In this document: piece after piece, positions 16,358-25,043 of the stretch
Numbering within the stretch: the stretch's first letter is position 1
Layout of the letters: each line of letters opens with the position of its first letter
Origin: Bacteroidales bacterium
Lineage (GTDB): Bacteria; Bacteroidota; Bacteroidia; Bacteroidales; Marinilabiliaceae
Assembly (NCBI GenBank): GCA_015061285.1
Contig: SUWW01000021.1
Coordinates: 1 to 41,346, forward strand
Length of the DNA: 41,346 nt
Direction: 5' to 3'
The notes under the pieces: model-generated
What the model was told of the DNA's origin: nothing
The model's input: the letters and a program-made list of their open reading frames with translations, nothing else
The model's database searches: none
Position numbers and translations under genes: made by a program

Positions 16358-18895
16358 TTATTCTTCAGAGGAATAAGTGTCGTAGTTGCCGCCCTCATTT
16401 TCACGTTCTGGACCGCGTTTTTTGTTCATATTCATGTTGCCAAAATTCCAGGTGACAGTAAGATTGAAGACTCGCTTACCGCGCCAATTCTCGGAATCTT
16501 GACGGAATCCTGCCGACTCAGTAACAGAATGGAATTTACGCGAATTGAGCACGTTTCGTCCATTAATATTTACTATTAGTTTGTCCTTCAAAAACGACTT
16601 CTTGGCGCCGAGATCAAGCTTGTAGACTGGCTTACGATAGCCTTGCGCTATCATCTGTCGCGAGCTATAGTCGCCTGTGGCTTGCAATGTAATCGATTTG
16701 GGAAGATTGAATCCTGCTATCGCTCGAATATTCCAAGTGAAGTCTTCGTCTTTGTCGCCTGTCACCACCACATCGGCTTTGCCATCGCCGAGCCACGACA
16801 CATCGGGATGGAAGGTAAATGCATCGATAACAGAATAATACATATTTAATGTGGTTGTGAGGTCGAACACTGTACCAAATCTGTTTTTACCAACAACTTC
16901 GAGTCCAGTATTCATTCTGTGAGCCACATTCTCTTGTGTTTGATAAATAACCCCATCAACCATAAAGCGTATGCGTTGCATCACATCGTCGGTTGTGCGA
17001 TAATAAAGTGACGAAGAGAGCATTTGTCCCGATTCCCATGTCTTGATATAGTTCAACTCGAACGAATTTGAGTATTCTGGCGTAAGTTCAGGATTACCAA
17101 ACGATATATTCTGTGCATCGGAAATGTCGCGGAAAGAATTCAGCTGTCCTCCCCATGGACGACGAAGACGACGGGTGTAGTTGACTTGCAACTCGTTGTC
17201 GTTTGGCAATGTATACGACAAGAATGCCGACGGGAAAAGCTTGAAAAAGTCGCGCTCTGCTTCGTCAGGTGATGTACCTTCGAATGCGTCCGAATATGAA
17301 AGTGAACGCGTTTTGAATTTCCAATATTCACCACGCAAACCAACCATATATGAAAGTTGCGAAACTCTACCACCAACAGTCAAATAAGCTGCGTGTATAT
17401 CTTGCTTGTAGGTGAAATCGTTATAGAGAGTCTTATCAAGCACTGCATCAGAAGCCGAGGTTCCAGTATAGGTTTCGGTTGGGCCTGAATTGTCTTGAAG
17501 CGTAGCTTTATATCCTGCACTAAAATTCACCACATCGGCAAATTTCGTTTCATAGTCGAGTTGCACTTCCCACGATTTATCATCAACCTTAGCTGGCTGA
17601 AATTGGTATGTATTAGAAGTGGCACTATCGGCATAGTTATACGACTGTTCAAATACCGATTCTCTATCAATATTGAATCTTGAATTGGTCAGCGCAAAAG
17701 CCAATTTGCTAACCTCACTCCATTTGTGGTCGTATGTAAGTCCAACGGAATAGAACTTGTCGTCGGCATTAGCCGATGTTGTTCTCTCCGAAGTATACAG
17801 TGTAGTAGGCGTCTCGACGCCATAAATCTGCGTCGAAGTATAGTTATATTTATTGTTATTATCCATACCACCTTTCATACCTGCGAAAGTGGCACCTAAA
17901 TCGTCGTTTTTTGTGATGTGCCATGTAGCACCCATACGAGCAAACCAATTCTCGTGAGTTCTATCAGATTCTCCATCCTGATTCAGAGTAGATAGCACAG
18001 AGCCATCGTCGGCAAGATTTTCGCGGTATAGCAGATTGCCACCCTCCATCTTACGCACACGGCGCGATAGATTTACAAAGCCCTCAACAACACCGTTCGA
18101 AGCATTCATATTCACCGACAATTGGTAGCCTTTGCGAGTGTCAACACCAGCTTTTACACTACCATAATATCCCGCCATGCGGTCGTCTTTTAGTACAATA
18201 TTTATGATGCCCGCCGTACCTTCTGGAGAATATTTCGACGATGGGTTAGTAATTACCTCTATCTGTTTGATATTATCGGCTGGTATGAGTTGCAAAATAT
18301 CCGACTGATTGTCAGTTGTCAATCCCGAAGCTTTACCATTGATCCATATAGTTACGCTTGAATTGCCTCGCAAACTTATAGTGCCATCAGCATCAACGTC
18401 GACACTGGGCACGTTCTCGAGCAAGTCGGACGCAGAGCCTGTTTGAGCAGCCAAATCTTGTGTGGCATCAAACACCTTACGATCGAGTTCGAATCGCACT
18501 TGCGGCGATTTGGCTTTGACCTCCACTTCGTCGAGCGACTTGCTATCGGGTTGCATAGTTTTCTCACCTATATTCACCACTTTGCCATTTGGTGTCACTA
18601 CGACGTCTATATCCAACGTTTCATAACCCATAAAGCTACACGAGAGTTTATACCTTCCCTCTTTTACCCCTTTTATTTCGAATGCACCATCAATGTCGGT
18701 AATAGAACCTGTTACCAATTTCCCATTAGCGTCGGAAATACTCACAGATACAAATTCAAGAGCACCACCGGTATCGGCATCTTTCAAACTTCCTCTGATT
18801 ACAGCACTTGCCGCTTCGGCATATACATAAGAAAAAAAAGCAAAAACAAGCGTTAGCAACACATGCTTATACGCGCCATATGTAATTGTTGTCAT
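16358..18895 (-). CDS. Outer-membrane beta-barrel TonB-type receptor with carboxypeptidase-regulatory domain
   Basis: This 845-residue protein has a signal peptide (about 1-28, ending YVYAEAA), a carboxypeptidase-D-regulatory-like beta sandwich (about 30-115: IRGSLKDADTGGALEFVSV, GRYKLSCSFMGYETL), a plug domain (VFDATQDL, LLENVPSVDVD, VTIWINGKASG, IEVITNPSSKYSPEGTAG) and a barrel ending FNLTVTWNFG. This layout matches the Bacteroidetes outer-membrane receptor family with an OMP_b-brl_3 barrel. There is no SusD partner next to it, so it is not a polysaccharide-utilisation pair. The tail after the barrel is short and charged (NKKRGPERENEGG). It is divergent from the HAD gene over a 79-bp gap. 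Substrate unknown. Confidence 0.85.
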   Translation of the reverse strand: MTTITYGAYKHVLLTLVFAFFSYVYAEAASAVIRGSLKDADTGGALEFVSVSISDANGKLVTGSITDIDGAFEIKGVKEGRYKLSCSFMGYETLDIDVVVTPNGKVVNIGEKTMQPDSKSLDEVEVKAKSPQVRFELDRKVFDATQDLAAQTGSASDLLENVPSVDVDADGTISLRGNSSVTIWINGKASGLTTDNQSDILQLIPADNIKQIEVITNPSSKYSPEGTAGIINIVLKDDRMAGYYGSVKAGVDTRKGYQLSVNMNASNGVVEGFVNLSRRVRKMEGGNLLYRENLADDGSVLSTLNQDGESDRTHENWFARMGATWHITKNDDLGATFAGMKGGMDNNNKYNYTSTQIYGVETPTTLYTSERTTSANADDKFYSVGLTYDHKWSEVSKLAFALTNSRFNIDRESVFEQSYNYADSATSNTYQFQPAKVDDKSWEVQLDYETKFADVVNFSAGYKATLQDNSGPTETYTGTSASDAVLDKTLYNDFTYKQDIHAAYLTVGGRVSQLSYMVGLRGEYWKFKTRSLSYSDAFEGTSPDEAERDFFKLFPSAFLSYTLPNDNELQVNYTRRLRRPWGGQLNSFRDISDAQNISFGNPELTPEYSNSFELNYIKTWESGQMLSSSLYYRTTDDVMQRIRFMVDGVIYQTQENVAHRMNTGLEVVGKNRFGTVFDLTTTLNMYYSVIDAFTFHPDVSWLGDGKADVVVTGDKDEDFTWNIRAIAGFNLPKSITLQATGDYSSRQMIAQGYRKPVYKLDLGAKKSFLKDKLIVNINGRNVLNSRKFHSVTESAGFRQDSENWRGKRVFNLTVTWNFGNMNMNKKRGPERENEGGNYDTYSSEE

Positions 18896-18947
18896 GAAAT
18901 CAAACTGCGAATTTTGTTTTGCGCGCGAAAGTAGTTACTCAAGAATC

Positions 18948-18955
18948 TATTTTTG
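18948..18955 (+). promoter_or_regulatory. -7 box of the HAD phosphatase gene
   Basis: TATTTTTG matches TAnnTTTG; the inferred leader is about 13 nt, which supports the ATG at 18975 over the upstream in-frame ATG at 18894. Confidence 0.45.
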
Positions 18956-18974
18956 CAAAAAATCGACAAACGAC

Positions 18975-19595
18975 ATGAATACGACGATAAAAAATGCCAA
19001 ACTACTGATTTTCGACCTCGGCAATGTGATGATTGATATTGATTTACAAGCCTCAATAAAAGGATTTCACTACCTTGGTTTCGATGATATTAAGGATAAC
19101 ATATCCGCCAGCCATGCAGGCGACGGATTTATGGGCAAATTTGAAACTGGCGACATCTCCGTAGAAGAATTCTACGACGAAGTGCGTAAATATTGCGACT
19201 GCGACTTCACCGACGATGCCATAGCAAACGCTTGGAATGCTATGATTGGCGAATTCCCTCAAGAACGCGTGCGATTAGTAGAAAAACTAAAAGAGAAACA
19301 GCGTGTAGTGCTGCTGAGCAATACCAATGAACTTCATCGACAAGCCTTTGATGCTATGGCTGATGGCTACATATCTATCGACCTCCTTTTTCATCGTACA
19401 TATTACTCACACGAGCTACACATGGCTAAACCCAATGCTCAGATTTTCCTTAGCGTGCTCGCCGAAGAAGGCGTAAAACCCGAAGAGGCGTGCTTCTTCG
19501 ATGATTCGGACTTGAACCTACAAGCAGCTCGAAAACTTGGAATCCACGCATTCAAAGTTGATAAACAACACGACATACTTAGCTATTTCAAGTGA
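18975..19595 (+). CDS. YihX-like HAD-superfamily phosphatase
   Basis: This 206-residue cytoplasmic protein carries the four HAD motifs: motif I LLIFDLGNVMID (nucleophile Asp14; the usual second acid is Gly16, as in E. coli YihX), motif II LLSNTNE, the motif III lysine in MAKPNAQIF, and motif IV CFFDDSDLNLQAA. YihX hydrolyses glucose-1-phosphate; the substrate here is inferred only by family. An upstream ATG at 18894 would overlap the divergent receptor start and add a cysteine-rich non-conserved leader, so the ATG at 18975 is preferred. It converges with the TatD-family gene, with a palindrome between. Confidence 0.9.
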   Translation: MNTTIKNAKLLIFDLGNVMIDIDLQASIKGFHYLGFDDIKDNISASHAGDGFMGKFETGDISVEEFYDEVRKYCDCDFTDDAIANAWNAMIGEFPQERVRLVEKLKEKQRVVLLSNTNELHRQAFDAMADGYISIDLLFHRTYYSHELHMAKPNAQIFLSVLAEEGVKPEEACFFDDSDLNLQAARKLGIHAFKVDKQHDILSYFK

Positions 19596-19608
19596 TTTTT
19601 ATAATTGT

Positions 19609-19637
19609 TGTAGAGGCGTGCATTACGCGTCTCTACA
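19609..19637. repeat. GTAGAGACG palindrome, tatD copy
   Basis: Arms TGTAGAG...CTCTACA around GCGTG/ACGCG make a 29-bp near palindrome between two convergent genes. It carries the last five codons and stop of the TatD-family gene (19623 onward) and may also act as the terminator of the HAD gene. Arms match those of the palindrome at 32752-32818. Confidence 0.7.
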
Positions 19638-20312
19638 TAGCAATTGTTGATAGTTTTGAACTATTTGAGCATCTAATGCTGTTACTGTCATTCCTAATAG
19701 TTGCGCGGCAAAGCTGTAGACTTCGGCAATATTGTCGGCCTCGTCGGTTTCGAAAAACAGTCTACTGATAGGTATGTTAGTCAGTATCTCATTGGCTCGA
19801 GGGCGACATAGTTCTCGCATACCTAACGAAAATGCCATATCATACTTAGCAGCTTCGCGAATCCACTCCTTCGAGGCATAGCAGCCATGAACAACCCAAG
19901 TGGGCGAAGAACTTTTCTTGCGCATGTCGAGCAGACGCCCATACATACCTACGCAATGAATAATCATCGGCTTGTGCAATTTTTCTGCTAACACTATTTG
20001 CTGTTCGAAAATCGACTGTTGTACATATATAGGTATGCCACAAGGCTTATCGAGACCACACTCGCCAATGAAACTCGCCTTCTCAGCCAGCGACACAAAC
20101 GCATCATCGACAGCCACCGCCGCCGAATCCCATGGATGAACTCCAACAGAAAACGCACCGCCGCCGAAGCACTCTCGTCCTATACGTCCATCGTAGGATC
20201 TGCCTACAATGTTATCTATAGCAAGGCTCCAGCCTTGCACATCACCCTGCTTTCCATACCTTATGTTATATATGGCATCAGGCAAAGCATTATGAGTATG
20301 GATATTAAGCAT
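19623..20312 (-). CDS. TatD-family metal-dependent hydrolase
   Basis: This 229-residue protein is a short TatD/amidohydrolase-fold protein, probably a metal-dependent nuclease. Metal ligands are visible: His5 and His7 (NIHTH), Glu84 (GECGLD), His119 (IIHC), His142 and Asp190 (FETD). The segment between HTH and FSVGVHPW is about 48 residues, longer than I expect for short Bacteroidetes members. Residues about 25-41 (QGWSLAIDNIVGRSY) are encoded by copy D of the dispersed palindromic element, in frame, so the ORF survives. Its 3' end lies in a second palindrome. Folding and activity with the insert are untested. Confidence 0.85.
   Translation of the reverse strand: MLNIHTHNALPDAIYNIRYGKQGDVQGWSLAIDNIVGRSYDGRIGRECFGGGAFSVGVHPWDSAAVAVDDAFVSLAEKASFIGECGLDKPCGIPIYVQQSIFEQQIVLAEKLHKPMIIHCVGMYGRLLDMRKKSSSPTWVVHGCYASKEWIREAAKYDMAFSLGMRELCRPRANEILTNIPISRLFFETDEADNIAEVYSFAAQLLGMTVTALDAQIVQNYQQLLCRDA
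20191..20238 (-). repeat. Dispersed palindromic element, copy D (inside tatD)
   Basis: Hairpin 1 GTAGGATCTGCCTAC (20193-20207, one mismatch), a 13-nt spacer, and hairpin 2 GCAAGGC/GCCTTGC (20221-20238): the same layout and orientation as copies B and C. It lies wholly inside the coding sequence and adds 16 codons without a stop or frameshift. Confidence 0.8.
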
Positions 20313-20529
20313 AGATATATGTAAACTTCACCATTCTTGGAAATGTCCTCTCACGTTATCTCATTCGTAAGTATGTAGCCTCAAAAATATTGTCATTCAA
20401 GAGTTTTTACAATTCCATTTTGCAACTTCATCACCCAATTTTGTTGATTATCGGCAAACTTGGAGAAGGGCACCATCGTTATCTCAATAAAAAATTTCTC
20501 ACGCATTAAGTAAGTAAAAATATTTTTTC
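20313..20529. other. Intergenic upstream of rplM
   Basis: About 215 bp between the divergent TatD-family start and the rplM promoter. I see no ORF or repeat. It must contain the tatD promoter, which I could not place. Confidence 0.4.
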
Positions 20530-20719
20530 TACCTTCGCGCCCGATTATTATCCGAGCCTATGGGCAAGGCATTATTGTGAAGAGTCAGGGATGAAGGCGC
20601 GAAACATTCACAGTTGGTTCAAATAGCGCATAGTAGTACCGACGGATGCAACTTCACGAGAAGCTAAGTCAGGCAAATTTGTATTATTAATAAGTTGGTC
20701 TAAAAAAATTATTAAGACT
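20530..20719 (+). promoter_or_regulatory. rplM-rpsI promoter and long 5' leader
   Basis: A -7 box TACCTTCG (20530-20537) places the start near 20544, giving a leader of about 175 nt before the GTG start of rplM. The leader contains a TTGTGAA/TTCACAG stem (about 20575-20610) and lacks a start codon with an ORF of useful length. A long structured leader before a ribosomal protein operon suggests autoregulation by L13 or S9, but I cannot match it to a named RNA family. Confidence 0.5.
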
Positions 20720-21175
20720 GTGGATACATTAAGTTTCAAGACCGTATCGGCAAACAAAGCCACCGTAAATAAAGAGTGGGTGGTAGTCGATGCGACCGAT
20801 CAAATGTTGGGCCGCGTAGCATCTGTAGTAGCAAAAATGCTTCGTGGTAAGTACAAACCCAACTACACTCCTCATGTAGATTGTGGTGATAACGTAATCA
20901 TCATCAACGCAGAGAAGGTAAAACTATCAGGCAAGAAAATGTCCGATAGACTCATTTATTCATATAGCGGCTATCCCGGCGGACGTCACGACAAGACCCC
21001 AGCTGCTATTTTGGCAAAGACTCCAGAGAAACTTTTGGAGCACGCTATCAAAGGCATGTTGCCAAAGAGCAAACTTGGTGCACAAATGTTCCGTAACCTC
21101 AAAGTTGTTGTTGGTGCAGAGCATAAGTATGAGGCTCAACAGCCCAAAGTAATTGATATTAACGCCGTAAAATAA
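20720..21175 (+). CDS. rplM: 50S ribosomal protein L13
   Basis: This 151-residue protein matches L13 through its length: the N-terminus MDTLSFKT, WVVVDATDQMLGR, the central GDNVIIINAEKV, YSGYPGGRHD and KGMLPKSKLG, and the Bacteroidetes-type end AQQPKVIDIN. It binds 23S rRNA early in large-subunit assembly. The start is a GTG, chosen because it gives the conserved MDTLS N-terminus. It is followed after 6 bp by rpsI, forming the conserved L13-S9 operon. Confidence 0.97.
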   Translation: MDTLSFKTVSANKATVNKEWVVVDATDQMLGRVASVVAKMLRGKYKPNYTPHVDCGDNVIIINAEKVKLSGKKMSDRLIYSYSGYPGGRHDKTPAAILAKTPEKLLEHAIKGMLPKSKLGAQMFRNLKVVVGAEHKYEAQQPKVIDINAVK

Positions 21176-21181
21176 GCAGAT

Positions 21182-21568
21182 ATGGAAGTAACAAACGCAA
21201 TCGGCAGACGCAAAGCTGCTGTAGCACGTATATACATGAGCGCAGGCAAAGGCGAGATAATCATTAACAAGCGCGAGCTTGCAGCTTATTTCCCTGATGC
21301 TTCTCTTCAATTTATTGTAAAACAACCTTTGGCAGCACTTGGTGTAGCAGAGAACTACGACATCAAAGTGAACATGGTAGGCGGTGGCATCAAAGGTCAA
21401 GCAGAAGCTCTTCGCTTGGCTATCGCTCGCGCATTGGTTAAAATCAATGCTGAGAACAAGCCAACACTCAAGTCTAAAGGTTTCATGACACGTGATTCAC
21501 GCGTTGTAGAACGTAAGAAACCGGGTCGCTCTAAAGCACGTAAGAGATTCCAATTCAGCAAGCGTTAA
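21182..21568 (+). CDS. rpsI: 30S ribosomal protein S9
   Basis: This 128-residue protein is full-length S9: IGRRKAAVARIYM near the start, GGGIKGQAEALRLAIARAL in the middle and the basic tail KKPGRSKARKRFQFSKR, which reaches into the ribosomal P site. It lies 6 bp after rplM. Confidence 0.97.
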   Translation: MEVTNAIGRRKAAVARIYMSAGKGEIIINKRELAAYFPDASLQFIVKQPLAALGVAENYDIKVNMVGGGIKGQAEALRLAIARALVKINAENKPTLKSKGFMTRDSRVVERKKPGRSKARKRFQFSKR

Positions 21569-21677
21569 TACTTGCTTTGAGTGTTTAGTATCTAAACCGC
21601 TGAGATGTTTCATAGAAAAAGAAATCTACTCAGAGGTTGCATAAGTAAAAAGAAAGTAAACGAATAAAAAAAAGAAC

Positions 21678-22514
21678 ATGTCAAGAACAAGTTTCGAACA
21701 ACTATTGGAAGCTGGCGTACACTTTGGCCACTTGAAACGTAAGTGGAATCCAGCTATGAAGCCATATATCTTCATGGAGAAGAATGGCATTCACATAATA
21801 GATCTTCACAAGACTGTAGCAAAAATAGACGAAGCTGCAGAAGCACTAAAGCAAATTGCAAAATCGGGTAAGAAAGTGCTTTTCGTAGCAACCAAAAAAC
21901 AAGCTCGCGAAATTATCGCTGAGAAGGTTGGCGGCGTAGGAATGCCTTACGTTGTTGAGCGTTGGCCGGGTGGTATGTTGACCAACTTCCCTACCATCCG
22001 CAAGGCTATCAAAAAAATGGGTTCAATCGACAAACTTATGAATGACCCTGTTTACATGAGCCTTTCAAAACGCGAACGTCTTCAGCTCACTCGTCAACGT
22101 GAGAAACTCAACAAGACTCTTGGTTCTATTCAAGATTTGACCCGTCTCCCAGCAGCAATGTTCGTATTCGACGTAACGAAAGAGCACATTGCAGTGAAAG
22201 AGGCTAACCGCTTGAGCATTCCTGTATTCGGCGTAGTTGATACCAACTCTAACCCAGCTGATGTCGACTATGTTATCCCAGCTAACGACGACGCTTTGAA
22301 GTCTATCGAATTGATTACTGAGATTATGACCTCAGCAATCCGCGAAGGCCTCGAGGAGCGTAAAGCTGAGAAGCTCGACGAACAAGAAGCTAAAGAAAAC
22401 AAAGACGCTAAAGACTCTAAGAAGTCTAACGGTTCACGTAAACGCGCAGCTCGCAAGAACGCTGAATCGAACGAAGCAGAAGCACAAAATGAAGAGCCTG
22501 CTGCTGAGGCGTAA
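21678..22514 (+). CDS. rpsB: 30S ribosomal protein S2
   Basis: This 278-residue protein is S2: HFGHLKRKWNPAMKPYIF, VLFVATKKQA, VERWPGGMLTNFPT and VFGVVDTNSNPADVDYVIPANDDA are present. A C-terminal extension of about 45 residues is charged and Ala/Glu-rich, a common feature of Bacteroidetes S2. It lies 109 bp after rpsI, and is followed by tsf as in most bacteria, with a hairpin between. Confidence 0.97.
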   Translation: MSRTSFEQLLEAGVHFGHLKRKWNPAMKPYIFMEKNGIHIIDLHKTVAKIDEAAEALKQIAKSGKKVLFVATKKQAREIIAEKVGGVGMPYVVERWPGGMLTNFPTIRKAIKKMGSIDKLMNDPVYMSLSKRERLQLTRQREKLNKTLGSIQDLTRLPAAMFVFDVTKEHIAVKEANRLSIPVFGVVDTNSNPADVDYVIPANDDALKSIELITEIMTSAIREGLEERKAEKLDEQEAKENKDAKDSKKSNGSRKRAARKNAESNEAEAQNEEPAAEA

Positions 22515-22546
22515 TTTGTTGTAAAAGACAAAAACATAAATTTCGA

Positions 22547-22580
22547 GACGGCAGCGGGATAATATTCCGTTGCCGTCTTT
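22547..22580 (+). terminator. Hairpin between rpsB and tsf
   Basis: GACGGCAgCGGGA pairs with TCCGtTGCCGTC and is followed by TTTT. It ends 30 bp before the tsf ATG, so it may act as a partial terminator that sets the S2/EF-Ts ratio. Confidence 0.7.
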
Positions 22581-22609
22581 TGTATATAACGTATAAACAA
22601 TATAGATAT

Positions 22610-23605
22610 ATGGCTATCTCAGCACAAGACGTAAAGAAACTCCGCGACCTGACTAACGCAGGTATGATGGATTGCAAAAAAGCGCTTACCGAAGCTAACG
22701 GCGATTTCGATGCAGCTATGGACCTTATCCGCAAACGCGGCCAGATGATTGCTAGCAAACGCGCCGACCGCGAAGCTACCGAAGGTATCGTTCTCGCTAA
22801 AGAGTCTGACGACAAGAAACACGGTGCAGTTATCATGCTCAACTGCGAAACCGACTTCGTTGCTACCAACGACAAGTTCGTCGCTCTCGCTAACAAGATT
22901 CTCGACCTCGCTATCAGCAGCCGCGCTGCAGACCTCGAAGCTCTCAAAGCTCTCCAACTCGATGGCGACACCGTTGCTAACAAGGTTACCGAACTCTCGG
23001 GTATCATCGGTGAGAAACTCGAACTTTCTCAGTATGAGCAAGTAGACGGCGAATACGTTTCTGCATACGTACACGCAGGAAGCCGCCTCGCTACTGCAGT
23101 TGCTTTCAACCAGTCTGGTTTCGATGCACAAGTAGGCAAAGAGGTTGCTATGCAAGTTGCAGCTATGTCGCCTGTTGCAGTCGACCAAGCAAGCATACCA
23201 CAAGAGACCATCGACCACGAGCTCAAAGTGGCAATCGAGAAGACCAAAGAAGAAATGGTTAAGAAAGCTGTTGACGCTGCTCTCCAAAAAGCAGGCATCA
23301 ACCCAGCTCACGTAGATACCGAAGAGCACATAGAGTCGAACACTGGTAAAGGTTGGATTACCGCTGAGCAGGCTAAACAAGCTCGCGAAATCAAAGTTAC
23401 CGAAGCTGAAAAAGCTGCTGCTAACCTCAAGGACCAGATGATCCAGAACATCGCTCAAGGCCGCTTGAAGAAATACTTCAAAGAGAGCTGCCTTATGGAG
23501 CAAGAGTCTCTTGTAAACAACAAGCAGACTGTTGGTCAGTACCTCGAAGCAGCAAACAAAGGCTTGAAAGCTACCAAGTTCATCCGCCTTTCGCTCAACG
23601 CATAA
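22610..23605 (+). CDS. tsf: Elongation factor Ts
   Basis: This 331-residue protein is EF-Ts, the nucleotide-exchange factor for EF-Tu. It starts MAISAQDVKKLRDLTNAGMM (UBA-like domain), has VIMLNCETDFVATND, and ends with TVGQYLEAANKGLKATKFIR. The ATG at 22610 is preferred over one 30 bp upstream because it gives the conserved N-terminus. Codon use is strongly biased (many GCT, AAG, CTC), as expected for a highly expressed gene. Confidence 0.97.
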   Translation: MAISAQDVKKLRDLTNAGMMDCKKALTEANGDFDAAMDLIRKRGQMIASKRADREATEGIVLAKESDDKKHGAVIMLNCETDFVATNDKFVALANKILDLAISSRAADLEALKALQLDGDTVANKVTELSGIIGEKLELSQYEQVDGEYVSAYVHAGSRLATAVAFNQSGFDAQVGKEVAMQVAAMSPVAVDQASIPQETIDHELKVAIEKTKEEMVKKAVDAALQKAGINPAHVDTEEHIESNTGKGWITAEQAKQAREIKVTEAEKAAANLKDQMIQNIAQGRLKKYFKESCLMEQESLVNNKQTVGQYLEAANKGLKATKFIRLSLNA

Positions 23606-23635
23606 TTAGATAGAAATATCTATTTGCATATATAT

Positions 23636-23669
23636 AAAAACCGTTCGCTCGAAAGAGTGGACGGTTTTT
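23636..23669 (+). terminator. tsf terminator
   Basis: CCGTTCgCTC-GAAA-GAGtGGACGG followed by TTTTT, 36 bp past the tsf stop. Confidence 0.85.
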
Positions 23670-23744
23670 CCTATTTTTAGGCGGCAATAAATTATTGGGC
23701 ATAAGTATACTTATACATACTGAAAACCAAACATTTACGCATAA

Positions 23745-25037
23745 ATGATTGATAGAGTTGTAATAGATAACATCATTGAGACTGCCAACGCACAGATAGT
23801 TGATGTGGTCTCAGATTTCGTATCGCTCCGTAGGCGAGGCTCCAACTACATCTGTTGCTGTCCGTTTCACAACGAGAAAACACCATCATTCAACGTATCG
23901 CCTGCGAGAGGTATGTATAAATGTTTTGGCTGCGGCAAGGCTGGAGGCGCGGTTAACTTTGTGATGGAGTATAATAATATGAACTTCGTTGAAGCCATAA
24001 AATATCTCGGCAACAAGTTCAATATAGAAGTCCCCGAACAAGAGGAAACTCCTGAAATGGCACAAATTCGCAACGAACGCGAGAGTTTGATGTCGGTTAT
24101 GGATTACGCTCGCAACACATTCCAAAAAAACTTGTGGGAAAACGAAGCGGAAGGCAACTCTGCTTTGCAGTATCTGCGTCAAACCATACATATGCGCGAT
24201 GATGTGATAAAAAAGTTTGAACTTGGCTACTGTTTAGAAGGTTCTAACAACTTCACTTCGCAAGCTTTGCATTTGGGCTACAAGCAAGAGTATCTGTGCA
24301 AATCGGGACTCAGCAACAATATGCTCGAAGATACGTTTCATGGTCGCATAACCATACCTATTCACAATGCGGCAGGCAAAGTGGTTGCATTTGCAGGATT
24401 ATCAACTCGACCTTCGGAAGAGACTTCGACATACATATACACTCTCGAAAACGAACTGTATCAGAAATTTAGGACTATATACGGCATACATATAGCTAAA
24501 AACGAAATGGTGAAGCAAGAGCGCTGCTTCGTTGTAAGAGGTTATATCGATGCTATGCTGCTTCATCAGATTGGAGTAACTAACGTGGTTGCTTCAGATG
24601 ATTTGAATCTTACAGACGGACAAATTGCCCAGATAAAACGATTCACCAACAACATTACAATCGTTTTTGAGGGAAGCAGCAAAAATGTTGCATCTGCATT
24701 CGAAAATATTGATGCTACACTGAGCAGAGGCGTGAATGTAAAAATCTTATTACTGCCCAATGGTAGTAGTTTTGATACGTTTGCGCATACTTACAATGCC
24801 GAAGCAGCAAAAGACTTTTTCGACACAGAACAGACAGACTACGTAATATTCAAGACATCAATGCTTATGGACGAAGTGAAAAGTGGTTCAAGAGATTTGT
24901 CCTCGGCAGTAAGCAACGTAATAGCTTCGATAGCTTCGATAAACGATGGCATTTTACGTGAGATATACACACAAGAGTGCTCGAGAATAATGCAGATAAG
25001 CGAACAATCGCTAACCGACATGCTGAATAGCTACTAA
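23745..25037 (+). CDS. DnaG primase paralogue, catalytically degenerate
   Basis: A 430-residue primase-like protein. Residues 1-95 are a canonical zinc-binding domain (Cys39, His42, Cys60, Cys63; CPFHNEKTPSF). Residues about 100-425 follow the primase core, but key positions differ from the adjacent dnaG. VEGYAD is VRGYID here (Arg265 replaces the catalytic Glu), FDGDKAG is FEGSSKN (Asp replaced by Glu309 and Ser311), YLNSPES is YIYTLEN, and RFRGRVMFPIH is THFGR-type (TFHGRITIPIH). The helicase-binding C-terminus is absent; the protein ends just after the core. It should not polymerise primers. dnaG starts 6 bp downstream, so both are probably made from one transcript. Shared LTDG-(Q/H)I and KRFTNNIT motifs show a lineage-specific duplication. 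Confidence 0.85.
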   Translation: MIDRVVIDNIIETANAQIVDVVSDFVSLRRRGSNYICCCPFHNEKTPSFNVSPARGMYKCFGCGKAGGAVNFVMEYNNMNFVEAIKYLGNKFNIEVPEQEETPEMAQIRNERESLMSVMDYARNTFQKNLWENEAEGNSALQYLRQTIHMRDDVIKKFELGYCLEGSNNFTSQALHLGYKQEYLCKSGLSNNMLEDTFHGRITIPIHNAAGKVVAFAGLSTRPSEETSTYIYTLENELYQKFRTIYGIHIAKNEMVKQERCFVVRGYIDAMLLHQIGVTNVVASDDLNLTDGQIAQIKRFTNNITIVFEGSSKNVASAFENIDATLSRGVNVKILLLPNGSSFDTFAHTYNAEAAKDFFDTEQTDYVIFKTSMLMDEVKSGSRDLSSAVSNVIASIASINDGILREIYTQECSRIMQISEQSLTDMLNSY

Positions 25038-25043
25038 TTCGAA

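Noticed and set aside
18894-18974. Upstream ATG for the HAD gene
   Set aside because: It overlaps the divergent receptor start codon and would sit upstream of the predicted transcription start.
22619-23503. 294-codon minus-strand open frame
   Set aside because: It is antisense to tsf; the strong codon bias of tsf opens this frame and the translation has no motif.
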